Numbered from the stretch's first letter, positions 1 to 8,159 are shown. The stretch: DNA of 41,943 bases from Candidatus Gottesmanbacteria bacterium (GCA_016199185.1 JACQHE010000039.1:1-41943), one strand, 5' to 3'. Numbers and translations: made by a program. Notes: generated by a model from the letters alone, not told the origin.

Positions 1-4
1 CCAT
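1..4 (-). CDS. Start of a gene leaving the left edge (partial)
   Basis: On the minus strand a strong Shine-Dalgarno sequence, AAAGGAGGA (positions 19 to 11), lies 7 nt before an ATG at 4-2. A second ATG lies at 11-9, too close to the ribosome site to be the better choice. Only the start codon is inside the window, so nothing can be said of the product. The call rests only on the ribosome binding site and spacing. Confidence 0.35.
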
Positions 5-271
5 AGTCCATCCTCCTTTCAACACTGCGAGTGAGTGTAGTTGAGAGTTCAGAAGATTACAAAGGGGAAAACTGCCGTTTTTATCATGCAGTTAAATGAA
101 CACTACCAGCAAGCGTAGGCATTTTGCGCCTCTGTTTTGTTGGCTTGAAAATTGCTCTTTAACACCGCCGCGCAAACCTCCTATCGCGCACTTGTGCCGA
201 GAAATGGAGAGCCAACACTGGGTTGACTCTAAATCTTTACGCTCGGCGCAAAGAAGCGCCAGGAGGATGAG

Positions 272-757
272 ATGAATACAAGAATGATAGCTATAGGTTT
301 GCTGCTCATTGTCGCGGGGACATTACTCATGGTAGCCGTCGCGATGCAGCCGCTACCCGCGCCGACCGCCACCACGACGCCCGACCCCACCCAGACCGCC
401 CGGGTGGAGTACGTCGTCGTCACCGCAACGCAGAATCCCGCCCTCGGCGTGGTCCAAACCGACTCGGTCGCCGTGATTGCTCACCGCAGCGAAACCATCG
501 AGAACGTTGTGACGGTCTTTTCGATCAATGCTGTGGGCTGGGGAGTGTACGGTTATCCCTGCCCATCGCTAAAGGGCGTCCACTTCTTGCCCTCTTCGGG
601 AGGCATTACCTACGGCCAGGAGGGCAACGTCTGGATTGAAATCGATGACGATGCTATGACAGGATACTGTCAAGGTGAAATCGTCATCACGTTTCTTTCA
701 AAAGACAATCGGACGGAGAAGCATACCGTCAAGTTCCAACTGACGGTCTTGCCATAG
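272..757 (+). CDS. Secreted or membrane-anchored hypothetical protein
   Basis: This 161-residue protein is not recognised. The N-terminus has one hydrophobic segment (about residues 5-25), either a signal peptide or an anchor. A Pro/Thr/Ala-rich linker (about 27-45) follows, then a beta-strand-like region with two cysteines (in YPCPS and GYCQG) that could form a disulfide outside the membrane. The start is set by a perfect AGGAGG (261-266) 5 nt before the ATG. It stands alone: a hairpin terminator follows the stop, and the next operon has its own promoter. The function is unknown; export is inferred from the N-terminus. Confidence 0.7.
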   Translation: MNTRMIAIGLLLIVAGTLLMVAVAMQPLPAPTATTTPDPTQTARVEYVVVTATQNPALGVVQTDSVAVIAHRSETIENVVTVFSINAVGWGVYGYPCPSLKGVHFLPSSGGITYGQEGNVWIEIDDDAMTGYCQGEIVITFLSKDNRTEKHTVKFQLTVLP

Positions 758-767
758 CGCGGTGGTG

Positions 768-848
768 ACCGGGTGGGGCGGAAAGCTCTGTACTGTGCGC
801 TTCTCATAGCGCTCTTTACATCTTTTCGTCCCACCCGGTACCTTTTTT
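768..848 (+). terminator. Long-stem Rho-independent terminator
   Basis: Arms 768-785 and 822-839 pair over 18 bp with two G-U pairs. The core is ACCGGGTGGGGCG against CGTCCCACCCGGT. The 36-nt loop carries its own small stem (GCGC at 797-800 and 809-812). A six-T tract at 843-848 follows 3 nt after the stem. The polarity fits termination of the secreted-protein gene at 272-757. The loop is unusually large for a simple terminator. Confidence 0.7.
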
Positions 849-996
849 CTTCTGTTTCACCGGCAATCCCCACAATCGTCCAAAATACCAGTTCCTCTGC
901 GATAGACGTTACGTTGGTTTGGGAATGAAAAAGATAGAGGAGGAGAGCAAAAAGGAGCGTTCGGTACGAGGTGCGAAAGTAAAGAGACCGGTGTGC

Positions 997-1025
997 TTGC
1001 CGTGATGGAGAAAACTTCATACAAT
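997..1025 (+). promoter_or_regulatory. Sigma70-type promoter of the BRO-N/ftsK/rodZ operon
   Basis: A -35-like TTGCCG (997-1002) and a -10 TACAAT (1020-1025) are separated by 17 bp. The ATG at 1036 is only 10 nt beyond the -10 box, so the transcript would start at or within a few bases of the start codon. The core TACAATAGGG recurs at the two island promoters near 19968 and 20769. Confidence 0.6.
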
Positions 1026-1035
1026 AGGGAGTGTC

Positions 1036-1857
1036 ATGAGAGAGATAGCAAAAATCGCGGTTTTTAAAGGGAAAGCGATTCGGAAAACAATCTACAACAA
1101 TGAATGGTGGTTTTCGGTGATTGATGTATGTGATGCACTCACGGCGAGCACTGATGCCGGAGCCTATTGGAGAAAGTTGAAACAGAGACTGAAAGAAGAA
1201 GGAAGCGAGGTCGTGACATTTTGTCACGGACTGAAATTGGAAGCATCTGACGGAAAAAAATATGAAACCGACTGCGCCAACACCGAAACGATGCTTCGTA
1301 TCATCCAGTCCGTTCCTTCTCCCAAAGCAGAACCGTTCAAGCGGTGGCTCGCACGCGTCGGGTATGAGCGGGTGCAGGAGATTGAAGACCCGGAGCTTGC
1401 CATGAAGAGGATGAAAGCCATCTATGAGCAGAAAGGCTATCCCAAAGATTGGATCGAAAAGCGGGTGCGCGGCATTGCGGTTCGAGGCGAACTCACCGAC
1501 GAATGGAAAAACCGGGGAGCACAAGAACAGATTGAATACGCTATTCTCACCAATGATATCATGAAAGGAGCGTTTGCGTTGACGGTGGAGGAATACAAGA
1601 ACCTGAAAGGTTTGCAGCGGGAGAATCTGCGCGATCACATGAATGACATCGAACTTATCCTCACAATGCTTGGGGAGGTGACGAGCACAAAACTTCATCG
1701 TGACCGTGATTCGCAAGGGTTTCCACAGCTTGACCGAGATGCCAAAGATGGCGGGGCAGTCGCCGGCCGGACCAGAAAAGACATCGAGCGGCAGTCGGGT
1801 AAACGCGTAGTAAGCGGCGAGAATTATTTACCTGAGAAACGCAATAAAAACTTATGA
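1036..1857 (+). CDS. BRO-N domain protein, DinD-like
   Basis: This 273-residue protein has an N-terminal BRO-N domain (about 1-110; WWFSVIDVCDAL near 25 is the typical core), the fold found in phage antirepressors and in E. coli DinD. The C-terminal half carries LRDHMNDIEL and a basic tail GRTRKDIERQSGKRVVSG, resembling DinD-type proteins. E. coli DinD is SOS-induced and acts on RecA filaments; that role is not shown here. Its TGA overlaps the ATG of ftsK (ATGA), so the two are translationally coupled. A paralogue lies at 24998-25870 with the shared segment SIPSPKAEP/SVPSPKAEP and WLARVGYER. It could instead be a phage-type regulator. Confidence 0.75.
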   Translation: MREIAKIAVFKGKAIRKTIYNNEWWFSVIDVCDALTASTDAGAYWRKLKQRLKEEGSEVVTFCHGLKLEASDGKKYETDCANTETMLRIIQSVPSPKAEPFKRWLARVGYERVQEIEDPELAMKRMKAIYEQKGYPKDWIEKRVRGIAVRGELTDEWKNRGAQEQIEYAILTNDIMKGAFALTVEEYKNLKGLQRENLRDHMNDIELILTMLGEVTSTKLHRDRDSQGFPQLDRDAKDGGAVAGRTRKDIERQSGKRVVSGENYLPEKRNKNL

Positions 1858-4001
1858 AACGATCGTTTTTTAGGAGAGGCAGGCGGCGGTACAAGAGGCG
1901 CTCGCCCTTTCACTTCAAACTCAAACAGCAGACGGTGTATACCGTGGGCGCTATCTGGCTCTGGTTGTTTGCGGCAGTCGTAACGTTTTCCTTTTCCGGT
2001 GAAGGGGCGGTGCTTATGGCGCTTCGCGACGCCCTTACCGCGCACGTCGGCTGGATCATGTACCTCCTGCCGCCGTTTTTGGTTTCGGCGAGCTTTCTCT
2101 TCTTTAAGGTAAAAAGCGACATCGGCAAGCCTAATGTGCCGATGGGGTTGGGGCTCATGCTCGTGTCCCTGGCAACTCTTACCCGGGCCGGGGATGTGGG
2201 CGTCCTATTCTGGTCGGTCCTATCCGCGGCAATTGCGCCGGAAGGCGCCATTGTGGTGGCGCTGGGAATCTTTATGATGAGCCTCATGGTGCTTTTTAAT
2301 GCCTCACTTGACCGGGTGATGAACTTTCTTTTTCTGGGCGTGCAGGCGCTGTTTGAGTGGGCAAATAGCATCCTTGAGGCAGTCACCGGGAAGTCAAACA
2401 AACCATTGTATGGACCAGAAGTGAAACCGATCCTTAAAATCAAGGGCGTTGACGAGGGCAAGGCGCTTGCCAAAGCGCCGATTGCTCCGCCGCCGGTTCC
2501 GGTCAAATCAGAGCTGAAGATTCAAAGTCCCATGACGAATGCGCCGGACGGCTCGGCAATATGGGAGTACCCGCCGCTGTCGCTTCTGTCTGACGGCCCG
2601 AGCGGCAAAGCAGACCGGGGAGACGTGCGCGACAATGCCCAAATTATTGAGAAAACGTTGGATGGGTTTGGCATAAAGGCAGATGTCGTGGAAGTGAACA
2701 AAGGGCCTGCGGTTACGCAATATGCGCTTGAGATTGCCTTGGGCACGAAAGTATCCAAAATCACCGCGTTATCCAGTGACCTGGCCCTGGCTTTGGCCGC
2801 TCCCACCGGCCAGGTAAGGATCGAAGCGCCGATTCCGGGAAGAAAGCTGGTCGGCATAGAGATACCCAATCGCGGTTTGGAGTTTGTAACGCTTAAAAAT
2901 ATGCTCGGATCCGACACGATGCGTAAATCCAAGAGTAAATTGACGGTTGCTCTGGGGCTTGATGTGTCCGGAAGTCCCGTGATAGCTGATATCGGGAAAA
3001 TGCCTCATGTCCTGGTTGCCGGTACGACGGGCTCGGGAAAATCTGTCCTTATTAATTCATGGATCTGCTCGCTTCTGTTTCGTACGACCCCGCAGGAAGT
3101 GCGCCTCATTATGGTGGATCCCAAAAGAGTGGAACTTGCCGGTTATAACGGCATCCCGCATCTGTTGACTCCGGTTATCGTGGAGCCGGATAAGATTCTC
3201 TCCTCGCTTCGCTGGGCGATGGGAGAAATGGAAAACCGTTATAAACAGTTTGCTCAAGTCGGAGTGAGAAATATCGATGGGTTCAATGAACTTTCCGGCT
3301 TTCAGGCAATTCCATATATCGTCATTTTTGTCGATGAACTGGCAGATCTGATGGCGTACGCGCCGGTTGAGGTAGAGGACAGCATCTGCCGATTGGCGCA
3401 GATGGCCAGAGCAACCGGCATCCATCTGGTGGTATCCACGCAGCGGCCGTCTGTTGACGTCATTACGGGACTTATCAAAGCCAATATACCGGCAAGGATC
3501 GCATTTAACGTTTCCTCCATGGTGGACTCACGGGTGATCATCGACATGCCCGGTGCCGAGAAGATGTTGGGCCGCGGAGACATGCTTTACGTCCCGCCGG
3601 ATCAGGCCAAACCCAGCCGCATCCAGGGCACGTTCGTCTCCGAGGTTGAGGTCAATAAAGTCGTGGAGTTTCTGCGTACGAAGAACGTTCCCGTCGAGTA
3701 TACGGAAGAAGTGACGAGCCTCTCCGTGCCGGTGGGCGGCAAGAAAGGGATGATGGGCACCGTAGGCGGCGACGGGCACGATCACCTGTTTGAAGACGCT
3801 ATCCGGCTCGTGTGCCAGTATGATAAAGCCAGCGCGTCGCTTCTGCAGCGCCGGCTTTCGATCGGCTACGCGCGGGCGGCACGCATCCTGGATCAGCTGG
3901 AAGCCTCCGGCATCATTGGACCGGGGGAAGGCAGCAAACCCCGTGACGTGCTTATGAAAAATGCGGAAGAGTACCTTTCGCAGCAAGCACAACAGCAATG
4001 A
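1854..4001 (+). CDS. ftsK: DNA translocase FtsK/SpoIIIE
   Basis: This 715-residue ATP-driven DNA pump clears chromosomal DNA at the division septum. After a very basic N-terminus come about four membrane segments (about residues 25-165), shorter than the E. coli linker form. The motor follows, with Walker A GTTGSGKS near 390 and Walker B YIVIFVDELADL near 487. The C-terminal winged-helix gamma domain (about 640-705, DHLFEDAIRLV...) reads orienting DNA sequences. The ATG overlaps the stop of the BRO-N gene, and its own TGA overlaps the start of the RodZ-like gene, giving a three-gene coupled operon. The length fits the family and all key motifs are intact. Confidence 0.95.
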   Translation: MKRSFFRRGRRRYKRRSPFHFKLKQQTVYTVGAIWLWLFAAVVTFSFSGEGAVLMALRDALTAHVGWIMYLLPPFLVSASFLFFKVKSDIGKPNVPMGLGLMLVSLATLTRAGDVGVLFWSVLSAAIAPEGAIVVALGIFMMSLMVLFNASLDRVMNFLFLGVQALFEWANSILEAVTGKSNKPLYGPEVKPILKIKGVDEGKALAKAPIAPPPVPVKSELKIQSPMTNAPDGSAIWEYPPLSLLSDGPSGKADRGDVRDNAQIIEKTLDGFGIKADVVEVNKGPAVTQYALEIALGTKVSKITALSSDLALALAAPTGQVRIEAPIPGRKLVGIEIPNRGLEFVTLKNMLGSDTMRKSKSKLTVALGLDVSGSPVIADIGKMPHVLVAGTTGSGKSVLINSWICSLLFRTTPQEVRLIMVDPKRVELAGYNGIPHLLTPVIVEPDKILSSLRWAMGEMENRYKQFAQVGVRNIDGFNELSGFQAIPYIVIFVDELADLMAYAPVEVEDSICRLAQMARATGIHLVVSTQRPSVDVITGLIKANIPARIAFNVSSMVDSRVIIDMPGAEKMLGRGDMLYVPPDQAKPSRIQGTFVSEVEVNKVVEFLRTKNVPVEYTEEVTSLSVPVGGKKGMMGTVGGDGHDHLFEDAIRLVCQYDKASASLLQRRLSIGYARAARILDQLEASGIIGPGEGSKPRDVLMKNAEEYLSQQAQQQ

Positions 4002-4654
4002 AAACCGTCGGTTCAATTCTTCGAGAAGCCAGAGAGGCAAAACATGTTACGTTTGCGCAGATTGAGGCTGCTACCAAAATCCGTGCAAAGTTTTTGGAAG
4101 CCATCGAAGCAGACGATTACAGCCTTCTTCCGTCACAAGCGTACGCGAAGGGTTTTGTGAAAAATTATGCAGATTTTGTAGGCATTTCTAGCGCCACAAT
4201 TCTTGCTTTTTTTCGGCGCCAGACCCGGGAGGCGGCCAAATCCGCGATTCTTCCGAAAGGTGTCGCACAGCACCTTAACCGTACGTGGCTCCAGCTGACG
4301 CCGGGGAGATTTCTCATCTTTCTTTTTGTAGGACTGGTCGTCACCTTCCTTATCTATCTGGGTATCCAGTACGGGAAGCTCCGGAATCCTCCGGGGCTCA
4401 CTATCGAAGCGCCCAAAGAGGGCGCCTTCGTCACGGCCAAAAAAGTGGATGTGCTCGGGGCGGCGGACGGGGACGCAACCGTGACGGTCAACGGCATTTC
4501 CGTATTAGTGCGAAGTGACGGCAAGTTCTTTGACCAGGTGACGCTTGAGCCGGGAGGCAATACGATCATCGTAACCGCCACCAGCCGCTACGGCAAGGAA
4601 ACGACCGTGACGAGAAACGTGACGTATCAGGGGGAAGAGTCAAATCCTCGTTGA
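3998..4654 (+). CDS. RodZ-like HTH membrane protein
   Basis: The 218-residue protein has an HTH_25-type helix-turn-helix typical of RodZ (residues 1-70, beginning VGSILREAREAK), a basic stretch, one membrane helix (about 104-124) and an external beta-sandwich-like domain (about 130-215). In RodZ the cytoplasmic HTH contacts the MreB cytoskeleton and the outer part sits in the cell envelope. No MreB is visible in this window, so a cell-shape role is inferred from the family. The start overlaps the ftsK stop (ATGA). The external domain looks more like an Ig/cadherin-type strand domain than the usual RodZ tail. Confidence 0.8.
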   Translation: MKTVGSILREAREAKHVTFAQIEAATKIRAKFLEAIEADDYSLLPSQAYAKGFVKNYADFVGISSATILAFFRRQTREAAKSAILPKGVAQHLNRTWLQLTPGRFLIFLFVGLVVTFLIYLGIQYGKLRNPPGLTIEAPKEGAFVTAKKVDVLGAADGDATVTVNGISVLVRSDGKFFDQVTLEPGGNTIIVTATSRYGKETTVTRNVTYQGEESNPR

Positions 4655-4663
4655 CAGTAAAGA

Positions 4664-4759
4664 AGTCAAGAGTGTAAAGTACAAAGTACAGAGAAAGTAC
4701 AAAGTACACACAGTACAAAGTACAAAAAAGAAATGCGTGCTTCCTTTATACTCTTGACT
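4664..4759 (+). repeat. Intergenic AGTACAAAGTAC repeat with inverted ends
   Basis: Three copies of AGTACAAAGTAC lie at 4678-4689, 4696-4707 and 4712-4723. They are bounded by a perfect 9-bp inverted repeat, AGTCAAGAG (4664-4672) and CTCTTGACT (4751-4759). The left half is A-rich and the right half T-rich, so the whole element can fold back. A related element fills the rpsL-rpsG gap at 36219-36298. No reading frame is visible in it. Confidence 0.75.
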
Positions 4760-4793
4760 GTGTACTTTTGACTCGCTTTGCTTTTTCCTGCCT

Positions 4794-5057
4794 ATGGATC
4801 CTGTCCAACTTACCATCATCGCAGTTAGCCTTGTCCTCACGGCGCTCTTCGTCTTCCTCGGCGTCCAAGTGTGGCTTATCCTCAAGGAAATGCGCACGTC
4901 GCTGCAAAAAGTGAATACCATGCTAACCGATGCAACCAAAGTGACGGGTACGGTGAGCGAAGGGTTTACCAGTGTCGCGGGTCTGGTGAGCGGGCTGAAA
5001 GCCGGACTATCATTATTTAGCGCGTTTCGCGGGAAGAAAGGAGACGATCATGAGTAA
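4794..5057 (+). CDS. Small membrane-anchored protein, DUF948-like
   Basis: This 87-residue protein has one N-terminal membrane helix (about 6-30), then an amphipathic, probably coiled stretch (EMRTSLQKVNTMLTDATKV) and a basic tail. The layout matches short DUF948-type proteins, which are often next to YtxH-like genes, as here. Its end overlaps the start of the next gene by 8 nt. It was probably cut off from the ftsK operon by the repeat upstream. The biochemical role is unknown; envelope or stress-related scaffolding is only a guess from the family. Confidence 0.7.
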   Translation: MDPVQLTIIAVSLVLTALFVFLGVQVWLILKEMRTSLQKVNTMLTDATKVTGTVSEGFTSVAGLVSGLKAGLSLFSAFRGKKGDDHE

Positions 5058-5352
5058 CGACAATCATCACGACAATCGCTTTTGGTTTGGATTTTTCCTG
5101 GGCGGGCTTTTGGGCGCGCTCATCCTTTTTTTCATGGGCACCAAGGAGGGTAAAAAGACGGGTAAGCTCCTGGAGGATAAGATTGAAGAGATAGAAAAAC
5201 GCGGGCTGCAGCTGAAAGAAGACGTAAAAGAAGAGGCAGCAGAGAAATTAGATGATGCACTTGCCCACATCGAGAAATTGCAGGAGCAAAGTGTGGAAAC
5301 GACCAAACACATCCGGAGCCGCTTCTTCAAAAATCTTCCCAAAAGACGATAG
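5050..5352 (+). CDS. YtxH-like membrane protein
   Basis: The 100-residue protein has a Gly-rich membrane helix (FWFGFFLGGLLGALILFF, about 11-28), then KEGKK and a long charged coiled coil (about 35-90). This is the YtxH/gas-vesicle-like layout. AAAGGAG just upstream of the ATG supports the start, and the gene overlaps its upstream neighbour by 8 nt, so the two are surely co-translated. The stop at 5352 abuts the stop of the convergent VOC gene at 5353 with no terminator between them. YtxH proteins are stress-associated in Bacillus; the function here is unknown. Confidence 0.75.
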   Translation: MSNDNHHDNRFWFGFFLGGLLGALILFFMGTKEGKKTGKLLEDKIEEIEKRGLQLKEDVKEEAAEKLDDALAHIEKLQEQSVETTKHIRSRFFKNLPKRR

Positions 5353-5745
5353 TTACTCCATCTTTTTGAGATTCTGCCAGACGCCGATGACGTTACTCTC
5401 CGTATCTTTGATGCGGGCGTAGAGGCCCATGTCCGCAACCTGCATTTTTGGCATAACGACCACGGCGCCTGCGGCTGTGGCCTTGGCGAGCGCTTCATCC
5501 AGATTGGCGACGTTGATAACAATGACCGGAGTTTCTCCCGGTGCCCTGCGCTTCTCCATCCCGCCGTTGATCGCCCCGGGTTTCGTGGGCATTTGTTTGT
5601 CATCAATCGGTGTGGTGTAGACCATGAAATACTCCATGCCGGGCATGGGAGCTTTGACGATGTTCCACCCGAATACGTCGCGATAAAACTTCTGCGCTCT
5701 GGCCGTATCATCCGCCGGAATTTCAAAGTGCACGACACTGTCCAT
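5353..5745 (-). CDS. VOC (glyoxalase/bleomycin-resistance fold) protein
   Basis: This 130-residue protein has the two beta-alpha-beta-beta-beta halves of the vicinal-oxygen-chelate fold. It begins VVHFEIPADD with a likely metal-ligand His6, contains FYRDVFGW, and ends GVWQNLKK. The final acidic ligand seen in true glyoxalase I (usually WE) is Gln here, as in many uncharacterised COG3324-like members. The substrate is unknown. Start: GAAGGAGGA lies a few bases before the ATG at 5745. The gene is monocistronic or the last of the minus-strand run. Confidence 0.85.
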   Translation of the reverse strand: MDSVVHFEIPADDTARAQKFYRDVFGWNIVKAPMPGMEYFMVYTTPIDDKQMPTKPGAINGGMEKRRAPGETPVIVINVANLDEALAKATAAGAVVVMPKMQVADMGLYARIKDTESNVIGVWQNLKKME

Positions 5746-5822
5746 ATGTTTGTCCTCCTTCGAATAATGAACACCTACGTTGTGTTCTGTACGTTATCAT
5801 ACAAAAGAAACACAGGAGTTGG

Positions 5823-6536
5823 CTAGAGGGAAAAATCAACGGCAGAACAGGCGAGGAGGCGCGTGGTGTCGATTATGGGAAGAGGAGAACTATGATCGGT
5901 GATGATAAGCGGCAGTTCAGTGCAGGCGAGGATGACGGCATCCGCGCCCTTTCTTTTGTACTGTGCCATGATACCGAGAATTTCCTTCGTTGAGTCCTCC
6001 TCGCATATTCCTTTAACAAGCTCGCTATAGATAATCTCGTTGATTCGTTTTCTCTCCCGATCATTGGGATAGGTTGGTGTGACTTTTTGTTTGAGAAGCG
6101 TTTCATCATAGAGATGGTCATCCATCGTGATTCCAACGCCGAGAATAAGCGGGCGCCTGTATTTTTTAGCGTTACATTCGTCGGCAACGATGGTAAGAAG
6201 GTTAATGACCGGGATCGGTGAGTTCTCCTGAATTTCCTTGATGGCAAAGTGGATGGAGTTGGCAGGAATCACGGCAAACTGAACTCCGACTGATGCGAGT
6301 TTTTGTATTGATCCAAGAAGAATAGAAGCGACGCTGTGCCAATCTTTTTTGACTTGCGCTTGGTAGATCGTATCAAAGGTCGGATGGGTGAGGGTAATCT
6401 CCGGATGCCTGCGCTCCCCAAGGATTTTTTCGGACTCGGATATGATTGTTTGGTAGCAAAGTGCCGCGCCCGGGGCAGTCACCGCCACGATACCGATGTG
6501 TTTATGTGGCTTTTCCTGCAGTTTTTTTAAGTTCAT
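5823..6536 (-). CDS. Asp/Glu/hydantoin racemase family protein
   Basis: This 237-residue protein has the Asp/Glu racemase fold (starting HIGIVAVTAPGAA). Cofactor-independent racemases use two cysteines. Here the second is present in ILACTELP (Cys205), but the first, expected in a CNT-like motif, is Ala in PANSIH (Ala92). E. coli YgeA is also asymmetric, with Thr at that place, so activity is possible but one-sided, or the protein may be a lyase or isomerase. The gene start overlaps the end of the broken Ldh2 gene by 35 nt, so they were one operon. The ATG at 6536 is the only good start before the conserved core. Confidence 0.8.
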   Translation of the reverse strand: MNLKKLQEKPHKHIGIVAVTAPGAALCYQTIISESEKILGERRHPEITLTHPTFDTIYQAQVKKDWHSVASILLGSIQKLASVGVQFAVIPANSIHFAIKEIQENSPIPVINLLTIVADECNAKKYRRPLILGVGITMDDHLYDETLLKQKVTPTYPNDRERKRINEIIYSELVKGICEEDSTKEILGIMAQYKRKGADAVILACTELPLIITDHSSPLPIIDTTRLLACSAVDFSL

Positions 6537-7496
6537 GGTAGAGGTTGTCTTCTATCTCAATCTCGCCAGAATGTAATCGTTGTTTCGTTATACGGTCGCC
6601 GCGCTCGCCCGGCATGAAGATTTCTTTTACACCCGGAAGTTTCTTTGTCTTCTTGACATGCGCGATAAGCGTGGAAACATTTTTGGCAAACTCTTTTCGG
6701 TCGGTCAGGATTTCCGGATCGATCGCGATGACAAGATTGCCCCAGTTGGTTGCCGTATCGCCGATGCCGGTGAAGGATGCGCCGACCAGCGGTCCGGTGA
6801 GAATCTCGACCATGAGGGCAAGTCCGGCGCTTTTGTAACTTTTATCAAATGGCCGGAGTGCGCCATTCATGGCTTTTCCCGGATCATCCGTCAGGTTACC
6901 CTCGCTATCGTAGGCGATATCCGGTGGGATTTTCCGGCCTGCGGTTTTTGCTTCGTCAATCCGTAATAGGCCATGGCAGCAGTAGCCATGTCCAAAACAA
7001 TTGGATCTTGGGATGTAGGAATTCCGATGGCCACCGGATTAGTGCCGAAGATTGGTTCATACGATCCGTGGTACGAAACGGTCTCGGGCGATCCGGCAAA
7101 GACAAAACCGATGAGTCCTTCCCGCGCGATTTGTCCGGCCCAGTATCCGAGCGCGCCGGTCGAACTGTTCGTATTATTTGTTCCGACGATGCCAATTCCA
7201 TGCTTTTTCGCTTTGGTGAGTGACATATCCACGGTTTTTTTGATGACCACGGCGCCGGGATTATGATGGCCGTTGATGCGGGCTGAAAGCTTGGTTTCTT
7301 TTTCTATGGTTATGTCACCCGCCTGCGGGTTTTTCGGGATGCCTTTGCCGATGAGTTTGACGAGCCCCTGGTTATTGCCCCGAAGTTGGGCATACATGAG
7401 CATGCCCCGGATAACAGGAATCTCCTCATCGTTATAGCCATATCTTTTAAGTGCTTGCGTGGCAAGCGATTCCAATTCAGAGATTTTTACTTTCAT
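6502..7496 (-). pseudogene. Malate/L-lactate dehydrogenase (Ldh2 family), frameshifted
   Basis: The N-terminal part (7496-6891, 201 codons) and C-terminal part (6870 downwards, 122 codons) are two frames of one Ldh2/MdlC-type NAD(P)-dependent 2-hydroxyacid dehydrogenase of about 330 residues. The N part has GHHNPGAVVI and FGTNPVAIGIPT; the C part has LVEILTG-like LMVEILTGPLVG. At the A5 run (6945-6949, T5 on the plus strand) the frame is lost. With one more A the reading becomes TKQKTAGRKIPPDIAYD and continues smoothly into the C part. A good ribosome site (GAGGGAGGT) precedes the ATG at 7496. It is either a recent null mutation or a homopolymer sequencing error. Confidence 0.85.
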
Positions 7497-7610
7497 GATG
7501 ACCTCCCTCGGATAACCAATGTATTACCATATCTTCGATACAAAGAAAAGAGCAGTTCCGGGGGGGGATGCGAGCGGATGCGTGTCCTTCGGCAGAGGGA
7601 AAAAGTTTTT

Positions 7611-7700
7611 TCATGGCGTGACGATGGTAAATCCGGCGCGTTTGAAATGGTTGTCAAAGGTGGCAACGTGGGTAAGTCCCAGCTGTTTCATAGTAAGAGA
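7611..7700 (-). pseudogene. PIN-domain (VapC-type) C-terminal remnant
   Basis: Directly after the cutA stop, and in the same frame, lies SLTMKQLGLTHVATFDNHF followed by KRAGFTIVTP and a TGA at 7611-7613. The pattern of an Ile/Val-Thr-Phe-Asp-x-x-Phe turn is the C-terminal end of PIN ribonuclease toxins. The end of CutA itself (GASEEDKIIYGID) also reads like PIN sequence. Changing the intervening TGA to CGA (Arg) would restore one continuous domain, so a C-to-T nonsense change is likely. The catalytic N-terminal half is absent. Confidence 0.55.
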
Positions 7701-8159
7701 TCAATCAATACCATAGATGATTTTATCTTCTTCCGATGCTCCCATGGGTTTGTTTGGAGTGCGTGAAGGCTTCTTTATTATATCCCACATTGCCTGATAG
7801 TGAGATTGTTTTGATTTTTTTTGTTCTTTTTGAAGATCAAGCTCGGATTTCAGCCAGTCGGCGTATTTGTTAGACATGTGGGTGATGGGGAGGGCGAAGA
7901 TCGCTGGATTGGAATAGGTGTGGAGCTTGAGCACTTCTTTTTCTACTGCCACATAGTGCTTCTCCACAGTTTTACAAAGAAGGATCACTTCATCGGCTTC
8001 TTCGATGTAGTTTTTCCCCGGCGGCCAGAGGTATGCCGAGTGCATGCCGGGAATGATATTAATGCACCCCACGAGCCGTTTTTTGAGGAGCTGCCGCCCA
8101 ATATCCTCCGCCTGCTCTTTTGACTCACAGGTGATGTAAACGAGAATCATGGTGATCAT
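7701..8159 (-). CDS. cutA: CutA1-like protein with PIN-derived tail
   Basis: The first about 107 residues are a complete CutA (VYITCESKEQAEDIGRQLL, LVGCINIIPGMHSAYLW, NPAIFALPI). CutA is a trimeric ferredoxin-like protein linked to divalent metal tolerance. The remaining 45 residues are an extension not found in normal CutA; its end seems to be a piece of a PIN-domain toxin. The start ATG at 8159 overlaps the stop of the upstream membrane gene (ATGA), giving translational coupling. A second ATG three codons later is possible. The core is intact, so CutA function is plausible despite the fused tail. Confidence 0.88.
   Translation of the reverse strand: MITMILVYITCESKEQAEDIGRQLLKKRLVGCINIIPGMHSAYLWPPGKNYIEEADEVILLCKTVEKHYVAVEKEVLKLHTYSNPAIFALPITHMSNKYADWLKSELDLQKEQKKSKQSHYQAMWDIIKKPSRTPNKPMGASEEDKIIYGID

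Noticed and set aside
670..1716. 348-codon open frame on the minus strand opposite the BRO-N gene
   Set aside because: His/Phe/Arg-rich composition typical of a reverse-strand shadow; the plus-strand frame has a recognised domain, promoter and coupling to ftsK.
4664..4759. CRISPR array (three AGTACAAAGTAC units)
   Set aside because: Units are 12 bp with 4-6 bp spacing of variable length and fold back on themselves; no cas gene is present. No CRISPR array was found elsewhere in the window.
7701..7703. UGA recoding (Gly or other) as in some CPR lineages, to read through CutA into PIN
   Set aside because: UGA is a true stop in several ATGA overlaps (1857, 4001, 8156, 26051). A simple nonsense mutation is more likely.
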